From Verrucomicrobiales bacterium (GTDB taxonomy: Bacteria; Verrucomicrobiota; Verrucomicrobiia; Verrucomicrobiales; DEV007), in assembly GCA_002698785.1 (NCBI GenBank), contig PAAG01000049.1:186001-250000 (forward strand): DNA of 64,000 nt. The letters run 5' to 3'. Shown piece by piece: positions 27,371-35,419 of this stretch. Position numbers and translations under genes: made by a program. The notes beneath the pieces were generated by a model. That model saw nothing but the letters and a program-made list of their open reading frames with translations. It was not told where the DNA came from and searched no databases. Position 1 is the first letter of the stretch. The number at the start of each line of letters is the position of its first letter.

Positions 27371-28053
27371 AATTTCGTCTCTTTGTACCCGGTCAGATCG
27401 GGTGAAAAAAGTCCAGCTGGAAGGGCTACGTTTGCCTGCACCTGATTGAACACCGTCTCTACGGAAGAGCCATCTTTCAGTTGAATTTCGATACCGAGAA
27501 GTCGGTGGCGATCCCTTTCCACGACGTAGGTGAAGGTTTCCACCCCTCGGCCTGAGGCTCCCAGGGGTCGGGCCAGAATCCGGTAGGTATTCTGATGGGG
27601 ACGGACCTCCAGAATGTGATATTTCCTCTGAAAATCCTCAAGTGTCCGGGGAAAGCCGTGAGCCAAGGATGCCATGCCGGGGGCTGCTGATTCGCCCGAG
27701 GCCTTTTTCTCGAACTTCTTTCCCGGAGTCCTAATGATCAAAACACCATTTCCCCCTCCCACAACGATCGTCTGCGCGGGATCGCCAGTCTGCCAGCGGA
27801 AACGACGGGGATTTTTCGAGAAGTCGAGCCAGAGGATTCCGTCCTGACGAATGGGCACCTTCAGCGACTTCATGTGCCGTGTCTGTGTGAAATCAATTTT
27901 CACCGAACCAACGCCCGTATTTGTCCCGAGCCAGCGCTTGATCACCTCGATGCCCACTTCAGGAGCCACGGGAGGTTCCTGGGCGTGACCGGAGACAGAA
28001 AGAGAGAACGAAATTGCAAGAATTCCGGCAAAAATCTTGGGAGCGAGGGCCAT
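27367..28053 (-). CDS. LolA-like periplasmic lipid carrier
   Basis: A 228-residue exported protein with a signal peptide ending at SGHAQ. The mature part follows the LolA/LolB half-barrel pattern: IDFTQTRHMKSLKVPIRQDGILWLDFSKNPRRFRW is the classical beginning (signal of FTQTR and a Trp-rich strand), then VVGGGNGVLI, and a C-terminal strand run IEIQLKDGSSVETVFN. LolA carries lipids across the periplasm. It is the last gene of the carotenoid operon, 48 bases after the MMPL transporter, a pairing also known from aryl-polyene gene clusters, so the likely cargo is the acylated carotenoid rather than lipoproteins. Confidence 0.82.
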   Translation of the reverse strand: MALAPKIFAGILAISFSLSVSGHAQEPPVAPEVGIEVIKRWLGTNTGVGSVKIDFTQTRHMKSLKVPIRQDGILWLDFSKNPRRFRWQTGDPAQTIVVGGGNGVLIIRTPGKKFEKKASGESAAPGMASLAHGFPRTLEDFQRKYHILEVRPHQNTYRILARPLGASGRGVETFTYVVERDRHRLLGIEIQLKDGSSVETVFNQVQANVALPAGLFSPDLTGYKETKF

Positions 28054-28101
28054 AAAGCGGGAAAGTATGACCGAAATCTTTTTTGCGCAACCCGTCGGAG
28101 T

Positions 28102-30507
28102 TTATCCAACCTGTTCCATTCGGTATATCGCGCGATACCAACGTGGCAGAAGCCAGACCGCAACCACCATGTTCACCAGAATGCCGATGGCACAGACGAT
28201 GCCTAAACTTGCGAGACCGTAGGCAGAAGCGGTTGCCAGAGATCCGAACCCTATGGCGGAGGAGGTTCCACAAAACACCAAGGCTTTCCCGATTCCATGT
28301 CGTGCTGCCGCGACGTCTCCCTTTTCGCGTCGCAGAGCGAAAATCATGTGAATGCTGAAATCCAGCCCGGTACCGAAAAGCAGCGGCAGACCGCATACAT
28401 TAAATGAGTTCCAGCTCAGCGGGGTCCATACGGTCAGGAGGACAATCACCGCTGCGGAGAAAACAAGGCAGAACATACTGAGAACCAGATCCCTCCAGGA
28501 TCGGTAGACGACGGCAAGCATCACGGTAAGCAGTCCCATCATTGGCACAAAGACACGCAGTAAGTCCGCCCCGATTCGTTCGTTGAGAGCGGTTCCCAGC
28601 GATCCGAGGCTCGCGACCACGGTGTCAGGGGTGCATATTTCGTTCACCCAATCTCGATCTCTCGGGTCAGTCGGTTTGACGGTCGCGAGGGCAGCAAAGT
28701 TTCCGTCTTTCTCGGAGAAAAGCCGATTGATCGACCATTCGGCAAGTTGTCCCGAGGGTTTTGCGTATACACCGGAGTCGAGTTGCTGAAGATAATCTGC
28801 CCATGCCTCGAAGACTGATTTGGTAAGCTCCTGACCGTCTTCCGAAAAACCGACTTCATCGATCTCGCGAATCAGCCGTTCTTTCTCAGCCATCGCTTTT
28901 CTGACAGCTTCGAGATTTGCCTGCTGGTGGTCAGGATTAGGAATCAACCCGGCTGGCAGGATGTATCCCTGCAATACGCCTTCCTCGCGGGCCGCTTCAA
29001 TTCTGCCTGAGGCCTTTTTGAGGTTCTGCTGCAACTCCTCGAGACTCTTTCCTGTCACGATGGTGGGCACGGCATTTTCCCTTCCGAGCAGTTCGTGCTG
29101 CAGTTGTTGCCATGCTTTCATCGATGGGCTTTCCCGAATCCGAAAGGGATGGAAGTTTGCTTCCAATCCGGGCATCTCTCGAAGGAACATAGAGAGAATC
29201 GCCACCACTGGGACGAGAATGGCGAGCCAGCCGGAGAACTTTCTCGTTACACCGCCACCGGTGAGCTGGATTCCCTTTTGAGCCACCGCATTCCGATTGA
29301 ACTGCACTGCTACCGGGCTGAAGAAAAAAAGCATCACTAAAGCTCCTACGGCAACACCTATCGCGACGAGGTTACCCATCTCGGAAAGCCCCGGCAGCGA
29401 ACTCAGGTTGAGTGAAAGGAATACCACAGCTGTGGTCGCTGCGGCCCAGATGATGCCGGGGCCCACCGACTTACGAAGGCCTTTGGCATCGTGCCCTGTA
29501 TCCATGGCTTCGCGATACAGGACGATCCCGTAGTCCACTGCCAACCCCATCAGGATGGCAGCGAACCCCACGCTCATCACACTGAGGTCGCCGAACAATA
29601 GACCACCGAGGTTTACTGTGATGATGAGGATGATCATCATCGACGCGACCAGCCACGAAAGCGGCTTAGTCTTTCGGTGCATGATCCAGAAAAGCAGAGA
29701 AATCAGCAACATCGTCGCGATGACCGAAATGGTCATGTCCCGCTCCATTTCCGATCCGACCTCCGCCATAAAGGCGGGTGTTCCGGTGAGCCCGACGGTT
29801 ATTTCGGTTCCCGGCGGTTGAGTTTCCAACCAATCCTTTTCCCAATCCGCTACGATGACTTTCACCTGATCCAGCCAAACCTTGGCCGCGCGATAATCTG
29901 AGAAATCGACTCCGCTTCCTTCCACATACACAATCTGGAACGTTCCGTCTTCTGAAGCCATTGGATCGGGATTTGCCGTCTCCCCGTCCTCGCCCGAAAC
30001 ACCAAAGCTACTTCCCAATTTGGAAAACCCGAGGGGATCGTAACTGGAGACCACCACGTTTTGGTCAAAGAATCCACTCTGGATAGCTTCCATCGAACCG
30101 GCGATCGCTTCACCCGACGATCCAGACTTCAATCGATCCAGCAGAACTTCGAGTTCATCTGGTGGTGAATTCAACCACAGCCATGAGAGGAGACTACCGC
30201 CCTCGGTGACCAGCTCCGTCAGTGATAGTTCTCGAAAGACTTGGGAGACCAATTCGTTCTCCTCGCGCAGGCGAGTGGTCAGACTTTCGAGGGCATCGTC
30301 AGCCAGATAGGCATCGCTCGCTTTGACCGTCACGATCAACTGACCGTCGCGGCTGAAATACCGATTCAGTCTATCCATCCCCTGAACCTCCGGAAGGTCG
30401 GCTGGGAGCATTTCGTAGAGGCTCGCCGAGAACTTTACCCGCATCAGACTGAAGGCGGCGATCGCCCCGATGACGGTCAGGAGAATAATCGGCGGAATAC
30501 GAATCAT
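28102..30507 (-). CDS. MMPL/RND-family lipid exporter
   Basis: An 801-residue inner-membrane transporter with the RND layout: one N-terminal helix, a large periplasmic loop (about residues 30-250), five clustered helices, then a second repeat of one helix, a large loop and five helices. The SSD-like segment VGFAAILMGLAVDYGIVLYREAM and the later FGTGLDFSIHMIFALRRE carry the paired Asp residues expected for proton coupling. MMPL proteins, such as the hopanoid exporter HpnN and mycobacterial MmpL, move lipids outward. Its place between crtO and the LolA-like gene makes the carotenoid glycolipid its likely substrate (inference). Confidence 0.85.
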   Translation of the reverse strand: MIRIPPIILLTVIGAIAAFSLMRVKFSASLYEMLPADLPEVQGMDRLNRYFSRDGQLIVTVKASDAYLADDALESLTTRLREENELVSQVFRELSLTELVTEGGSLLSWLWLNSPPDELEVLLDRLKSGSSGEAIAGSMEAIQSGFFDQNVVVSSYDPLGFSKLGSSFGVSGEDGETANPDPMASEDGTFQIVYVEGSGVDFSDYRAAKVWLDQVKVIVADWEKDWLETQPPGTEITVGLTGTPAFMAEVGSEMERDMTISVIATMLLISLLFWIMHRKTKPLSWLVASMMIILIITVNLGGLLFGDLSVMSVGFAAILMGLAVDYGIVLYREAMDTGHDAKGLRKSVGPGIIWAAATTAVVFLSLNLSSLPGLSEMGNLVAIGVAVGALVMLFFFSPVAVQFNRNAVAQKGIQLTGGGVTRKFSGWLAILVPVVAILSMFLREMPGLEANFHPFRIRESPSMKAWQQLQHELLGRENAVPTIVTGKSLEELQQNLKKASGRIEAAREEGVLQGYILPAGLIPNPDHQQANLEAVRKAMAEKERLIREIDEVGFSEDGQELTKSVFEAWADYLQQLDSGVYAKPSGQLAEWSINRLFSEKDGNFAALATVKPTDPRDRDWVNEICTPDTVVASLGSLGTALNERIGADLLRVFVPMMGLLTVMLAVVYRSWRDLVLSMFCLVFSAAVIVLLTVWTPLSWNSFNVCGLPLLFGTGLDFSIHMIFALRREKGDVAAARHGIGKALVFCGTSSAIGFGSLATASAYGLASLGIVCAIGILVNMVVAVWLLPRWYRAIYRMEQVG

Positions 30508-30560
30508 GGAGGGGGCGTCCGACAGTAGCCCAACCCTCCTATTTTCGCCATTCGATCCTG

Positions 30561-31049
30561 TCAGGATCGCTTCTCAACTTGTGCCAGAAGATGATTCAAT
30601 CGACAACGGGTGAAGCGCTGGATCAGGATGCAGGGGAGATTGGACAGCACCGCGTATACCATCATCACAACGGCAGCTACCGGCCAGGGATTCCAAATGA
30701 CTGTGATCAGGAGAGCCACGGCTTGAGCATAATGAGCAGCCTCACCGCGGCAGGTTTCTTTTCGGAAGGCCTTGAGATAGGCAGGATCTTTCTCGTTCAG
30801 GTTCCGTTTCGCAAATCCATCGAACCACGGCGCTGCATCCGGCAACAGCCCCTTCCACTGACGAATTCGGAATAGGGTCTGGTAGATCGCTCCTCCGTTT
30901 TCCCATGCTCTTTCTCGAAACAGGAACGTACCAGGACGAAAGAGATCCCTGCTCATTCGGGTGAACCACCAAGAGATCCCCAGGTGTATGGAAGGCACCG
31001 CGAGGACGTTCAGAACGACGATCCAGACCTTGGGCAGCTCAATCCACAT
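30561..31049 (-). CDS. crtO: Glycosyl-carotenoid acyltransferase, CrtO family
   Basis: A 162-residue membrane enzyme matching staphylococcal CrtO, which adds a fatty acyl chain to the sugar of glycosyl-diaponeurosporenoate as the last step of staphyloxanthin synthesis. Length is close to the 165 or so residues of that enzyme. The conserved core is RKETCRGEAAHY, with hydrophobic helices at both ends. The ATG at 31049 is chosen, since GGAAAGG lies about seven bases upstream; a start at 31079 is possible. It overlaps the end of crtQ by 11 bases. This is not the unrelated beta-carotene ketolase that is also called CrtO. Confidence 0.82.
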   Translation of the reverse strand: MWIELPKVWIVVLNVLAVPSIHLGISWWFTRMSRDLFRPGTFLFRERAWENGGAIYQTLFRIRQWKGLLPDAAPWFDGFAKRNLNEKDPAYLKAFRKETCRGEAAHYAQAVALLITVIWNPWPVAAVVMMVYAVLSNLPCILIQRFTRCRLNHLLAQVEKRS

Positions 31050-32148
31050 TGCGCCCTTTCCATTGAATCGTTTCTCCACGCTTCCGCCGTTTCGCCGACA
31101 CGAAGAACAACCACTGATAGAAAAACAGTCCTATTGGGAAAAGGACGGCACCGATTCCCCAAAACGTTCCCACGACCCGAAACAGATACCAGGACTGCAC
31201 CACTGATAGGAAATACATTCCGTAGACACACCATGTGACCGCATCTGAAGCTTGAGGCAGAAATGTCAGGGCGATGACTGACATGATCAATCCGGAGAGC
31301 CAGAGAGATACTCCCACCAATGCCTCCCTGGGAACCTGCCCTGCCCCTTTGACGAATCCTTTTCCCCAGCTGGCCACCAGCTCTCGAAAGCCACCGGGAA
31401 ACATACGCATCGAGATGGTTCCCTTCCCCACATACGAACGGCAGGTGATGCCCTTCTCGGAAAAGTGGCGGGACAATGCGAAATTCTCCAGCACTTCGCC
31501 CTTCACCAATTCATGCCCCTTCACGAGAGCATAGTGGTCTCTGGACAAAAAAAGTGACTGACCGAAAAGACGAACTTCTTTTTCCTCGTCCGCTTTTGCC
31601 GTGAATGCGTTGGTGCCTAACAGCATGATCACATTGAAGAACGAGGAGAGCTGCTCGTATGGCCGGCGGACTCGATGATAGGGACAGAATGAGAATACGG
31701 AGCCCTTCTCGCGAGCCAGATGCCCGATGCGAAGCAATGCCTCCGGCTCCAACCACGTATCGGCATCCAAAAACAGAAACCAGTCCCCTTCGGCAACCAT
31801 TGCTCCCTGTGCGCATGCCCACGGCTTTCCAAGCCAACCGTCCGGGAGAGACTTTCCATTGATCACTTTCGCACCGTGTTCTTCTGCCACAGCGACCGTT
31901 TTGTCCTCCGACTGGTCGTTTACGACGATGACTTCGTGGGGAGAAAATTCCTGCGCGATCACACTCCCTAACAAAGCCTTAAGGTTCAATTCCTCATTCC
32001 TCGCCGGAATGATGATGGAGATCTTTACGTTCGGTTTTGGTGCTCCCGGCTCAAGGCGAGGCACCTTTCTGAGTCGCGCGCACAGATACCACCCGGCCAG
32101 CCAGAACAAGAAGGTTACCGAAAGGAAGATCCAGAAGAACAACTCCAT
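31039..32148 (-). CDS. crtQ: Carotenoid glycosyltransferase, CrtQ family (GT2)
   Basis: A 369-residue membrane-bound family 2 glycosyltransferase. The N-terminal helix is followed by the GT2 start SIIIPARNEELNL, VVNDQSEDKT, the CrtQ-typical PDGWLGKPWAC at 102-112, and the metal-binding DAD at 128-130; three or four C-terminal helices anchor it (about residues 285-355). CrtQ glucosylates the carboxyl group of 4,4-prime-diaponeurosporenoate. The sugar here could differ, for example a pentose. The gene sits 23 bases after crtP and overlaps crtO. Confidence 0.85.
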   Translation of the reverse strand: MELFFWIFLSVTFLFWLAGWYLCARLRKVPRLEPGAPKPNVKISIIIPARNEELNLKALLGSVIAQEFSPHEVIVVNDQSEDKTVAVAEEHGAKVINGKSLPDGWLGKPWACAQGAMVAEGDWFLFLDADTWLEPEALLRIGHLAREKGSVFSFCPYHRVRRPYEQLSSFFNVIMLLGTNAFTAKADEEKEVRLFGQSLFLSRDHYALVKGHELVKGEVLENFALSRHFSEKGITCRSYVGKGTISMRMFPGGFRELVASWGKGFVKGAGQVPREALVGVSLWLSGLIMSVIALTFLPQASDAVTWCVYGMYFLSVVQSWYLFRVVGTFWGIGAVLFPIGLFFYQWLFFVSAKRRKRGETIQWKGRNVD

Positions 32149-32171
32149 TGAAACTTCCTGCCTTTAAACTC

Positions 32172-33692
32172 TCACGAGCTTTTCCCTTCCTGCTTCACCA
32201 CTCTGTCGGCCACCTTCTGCCCGCAGAGAATTGCCATCGGCATACCGCCCCCAGGATTCACACTGCCACCGGTGAAGAAAAGGTTCTTGTACTTCGAAGA
32301 CTGTTTCGGTGCCTTGAAGGCCTGGTTGAGATCCCAGTCCGAAACAACGCCATAAACCGAGCCACCATTGGAGTTGTACATTCTCTCGATATCCACCGGA
32401 GTCAGAGTGTCCTCAACTACGGTGTGCTTTCGCAAATCGGTGAGACCCATTCGCTCCAGCTTATCGATTACCCGTTCTTTCAGCGCCATGTATTCCTCGT
32501 GAGTATGCGGATTCTCCGGATCAATGGGCGGAATATGAGGAAGGATCTTGATGTTGTCGTGACCCTCTGGTGCTTTGGTAGGATCTGTCCTCGTTGGGGC
32601 AACCAGATAGATGGTCGGATCTTCCGGTAATTTGCCTTGCTGGAAGACTGAGTCGAAGTGTTTGCTCTGATTCTTCGAGTAGAAGAAATTGTGGTGCGCC
32701 AACTGATCGTAGATACGATCGGTTCCCAAGTGAATCACCAGTCCCGAGCAGGCGGGCTTGTATTTTTTCAGCTTGTCGAGAAAGGCCTCCGGCTCATCGA
32801 GGAGTTTCCGGTAGGCGGGAATGACCTCCATGTTGCAAACGACGTAGTCGGAAGTGAGCTTTTCTCCATTGTCCAGAGTCACCCCTGAAACGCCTTTTCC
32901 AGAACGATCGATGGAAACCACTTCGTGGCCGAACTGCACGGGGATTTCGAGATCGTCGAGCAGTTTGCCCAACCCTCTGGCGAGGTTGTACATGCCCCCT
33001 TCCACATACCAGAGACCGTAGTCGAACTGGATGATGGGCATCAAATTCATGTAGCCCGGCGCATCGTGCGCTGAAGAGCCCACATACTTGATGAAATACT
33101 CGAAGATCATCCGGAGATAGGGATCATCGATGCGTGAGGCGATGGACTCGGACATGCTCTGCCGATGATCCATTTTGAAGGCCATCCGAAAGAACCCGTA
33201 GTGGCGGATCATTTCCCAGACGGTATCGAGCCCTTTCGCGAAGTAACCTTCGTCGATCAGATGATACTGTTCGCGCCCATAGGAAAGGAATTCCTGGAAC
33301 TGCTTCCAGTGGGTCTCCAGATCTCCGGGAAGCTTATCCAGCTCCGCCTTCATCTCGGCAGGATCCTCGTAGAGATCGAGAACCATCCCGTCTTCGAAGA
33401 AATTTCTCCAGTGAGGCGAGACCGGAACGAGCCCGACGTAGTCCTCCATTCGCTTTCCCGCTCGCTCCCACAAACTCTGGAAGAACTGAGGAAGCGTGAA
33501 AATCGAAGGCCCGAGGTCGAAACCGAAGCCGTCGATTTCGAGGAAGTTCAGCTTTCCGCCGATCTTCTCGTTCTTTTCGACGATGGTTACGTCGAAGCCT
33601 TCTGCCTTCAGCGATACCGCTGCTGATAATCCTCCTAATCCGGCCCCTACTACTGTTACAGACTTATTCCGGGGTTCCGGCTGGCTACTCAT
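32172..33692 (-). CDS. crtP: C30 carotenoid terminal oxidase, CrtP (CrtNb) family
   Basis: A 506-residue FAD enzyme of the CrtI superfamily that oxidises terminal methyl groups of C30 carotenes to aldehydes. The FAD site is VVGAGLGGLSAAVSL with EKNEKIGGKLN. Several stretches agree closely with staphylococcal CrtP rather than CrtN: FGFDLGPSIFTLP, IKYVGSSAHDAP, LWYVEGG, LAHHNFF, and the C-terminal FFTGGSVNPGGGMPM. It overlaps crtN by four bases (ATGA on the minus strand), so both are translated together. Confidence 0.88.
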   Translation of the reverse strand: MSSQPEPRNKSVTVVGAGLGGLSAAVSLKAEGFDVTIVEKNEKIGGKLNFLEIDGFGFDLGPSIFTLPQFFQSLWERAGKRMEDYVGLVPVSPHWRNFFEDGMVLDLYEDPAEMKAELDKLPGDLETHWKQFQEFLSYGREQYHLIDEGYFAKGLDTVWEMIRHYGFFRMAFKMDHRQSMSESIASRIDDPYLRMIFEYFIKYVGSSAHDAPGYMNLMPIIQFDYGLWYVEGGMYNLARGLGKLLDDLEIPVQFGHEVVSIDRSGKGVSGVTLDNGEKLTSDYVVCNMEVIPAYRKLLDEPEAFLDKLKKYKPACSGLVIHLGTDRIYDQLAHHNFFYSKNQSKHFDSVFQQGKLPEDPTIYLVAPTRTDPTKAPEGHDNIKILPHIPPIDPENPHTHEEYMALKERVIDKLERMGLTDLRKHTVVEDTLTPVDIERMYNSNGGSVYGVVSDWDLNQAFKAPKQSSKYKNLFFTGGSVNPGGGMPMAILCGQKVADRVVKQEGKSS

Positions 33693-35251
33693 ACGGCGAC
33701 TTTTTGTTTCAAATAGGATAGTCCAAACGAATCGGAGATCAGATTGGAGGAGATGCGGGCAGACTCAAAAATGGTCGGCAATCCGCTTCCCGGGTGTGTG
33801 CCCCCGCCTACGAGATAACAATTTCGAAATTCATCAAATTGATTTCCCGGTCTCATAAACGCCATCTGGCTGAGGCAATGAGACAGGTTAAAGGTGGCAC
33901 CTTTGAAAATGTCCAGTTCTGCGTTCCAGGTCTTCGGAGTGTAGATCTTCTCGACCTCGATGTGCTCTTCGAGATCGGTGATTCCAAGACGGTCTGCGAT
34001 GGCTGAGAATGCCATTGAGCGGTAAGCATCTTTCGCCTCATCCCAATCGATGTCGCCATCCAGATTCGGAGTCGGAACAAGGATGTAGAGGCTGGATTTT
34101 CCTTCGGGAGCTAAGGTTGGGTCTGTCACGCTCGCATTTCGAATGTAGAACGAAATGTCGTCCGATCTGCGATGGTGCTTGAAGATCTCATCCACGTTCT
34201 TCCTGTAGTCTCGTGCGAAGACTATGGTGTGGTGAGGCAGATCGTAGAGCTTGTCGACGCCCAGGTGGATCATGAATGTCGAACAGCTGTACTTCATCGA
34301 CTCAAGCTTCTGGCGCGTCCATCTCTTGAGCGATTCCTCAGGAACGAGGTGAGTCATGGCGTGAGCGAAGTCTGCATTGATGACGACGCTGTCGGCGTAG
34401 ACTTCTTCTCCGTCTTCCAGCACTACACCGCAGACTTTCCGGTCCTTGAGGAGCAATTGCTTCACACCCGTGCCAGTATGGATCTGTGCGCCACATTCCT
34501 CGGCGGCACGTCCCATGGCGATCGGAATCTCACAAAGGCCTCCCTTGGTATGGAAAATGCCGTGCTCGTGCTCCATGTAGGAAAGCATCGCGAAGGCACC
34601 GGGACACTCCCACGCTGACATTCCCAGGTACTTGCTCTGGAACGAGAAGAGCAACGCGAGTTTGTCGTCGGAAAAGTATTTCTTCAGATTATCGAAAACG
34701 GTCGTGCCGAGCGACAGGTGCGGCAGAGCGGGCAGCAGATCTGGAGAAAGGGCATTCCTTGCTTTCGAAAAATCGTGCTGAAAGGCGGGCAGCAATCGAC
34801 TGAGTCTTGAGCGCTCCCGCTTTAGAAATTTGTCCATCCCGGCGGACTGTCCGGGGAAGAGACGCTCAATCTCCGCCTTTGTATCCTCTACGTTATTTCC
34901 CGCGCGAAAGACTTCGTCGTCGAAGCGAATTTCGTACATCGGGTCGAGGCGAACGAAGTCGAGATAATCCTCTGATCTCAATCCCGACTCTTCGAAGATC
35001 CGGTCGAGGAGACTCTTCATCATCAGGAACGTGGGCCCGATGTCGAATTTGTATCCGTCTATCTCATGAGCGCCCGTTCGGCCCCCAAGACGATTCTGTT
35101 TTTCAAACAGTTGCACATTGATGCCGCGGCTCGCGAGCAAAAGTGCGCTGGCTACTCCCCCAGGACCGCCACCAACGACGATCACTTTCTTTCCCGATCC
35201 GGTAGGTCCGAGGTCTTTCATGATTTCACTCACTTTATCTTCCGCCGACAT
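33689..35251 (-). CDS. crtN: 4,4-prime-diapophytoene desaturase, CrtN family
   Basis: A 520-residue FAD-dependent desaturase. The FAD fingerprint is VVGGGPGGVASALLL followed by EKQNRLGGRTG; FDIGPTFLMM, ALLFSFQSKYLGMS and the C-terminal GGGTHPGSGLPTIFESA match C30 desaturases. It lines up with staphylococcal CrtN along its length (for example YSCSTFMIHLGVDKL, LAPEGKSSLYILVPTP). It would introduce the conjugated double bonds in diapophytoene or in a squalene-derived precursor. It is the first gene of the six-gene minus-strand operon; a downstream Met at codon 11 is an alternative start. Confidence 0.87.
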   Translation of the reverse strand: MSAEDKVSEIMKDLGPTGSGKKVIVVGGGPGGVASALLLASRGINVQLFEKQNRLGGRTGAHEIDGYKFDIGPTFLMMKSLLDRIFEESGLRSEDYLDFVRLDPMYEIRFDDEVFRAGNNVEDTKAEIERLFPGQSAGMDKFLKRERSRLSRLLPAFQHDFSKARNALSPDLLPALPHLSLGTTVFDNLKKYFSDDKLALLFSFQSKYLGMSAWECPGAFAMLSYMEHEHGIFHTKGGLCEIPIAMGRAAEECGAQIHTGTGVKQLLLKDRKVCGVVLEDGEEVYADSVVINADFAHAMTHLVPEESLKRWTRQKLESMKYSCSTFMIHLGVDKLYDLPHHTIVFARDYRKNVDEIFKHHRRSDDISFYIRNASVTDPTLAPEGKSSLYILVPTPNLDGDIDWDEAKDAYRSMAFSAIADRLGITDLEEHIEVEKIYTPKTWNAELDIFKGATFNLSHCLSQMAFMRPGNQFDEFRNCYLVGGGTHPGSGLPTIFESARISSNLISDSFGLSYLKQKVAV

Positions 35252-35419
35252 TTCTCAGCAGGGAACAGGGCCCACTCACCAGCAAGAACGGGTAAATATT
35301 CATCGTTTGTACACCCTGATTCGTCGACTATTTTTTTTGTATACTGAATTCCAGACAGTTGCTTACACCAGTTTTACGTTTCATAACGGCAGAAGAGTCG
35401 TAACACTCTCAACAACCTA
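35252..35419. promoter_or_regulatory. Divergent promoter region between crtN and the aldehyde dehydrogenase gene
   Basis: These 168 bases separate the two halves of the carotenoid locus and must hold both promoters. A TATACT at 35340-35345, after a run of eight T, is a fair -10 candidate for the plus strand, about 75 bases before the dehydrogenase start; the matching -35 is weak. No clear palindrome was found, so no operator is proposed. Confidence 0.35.
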
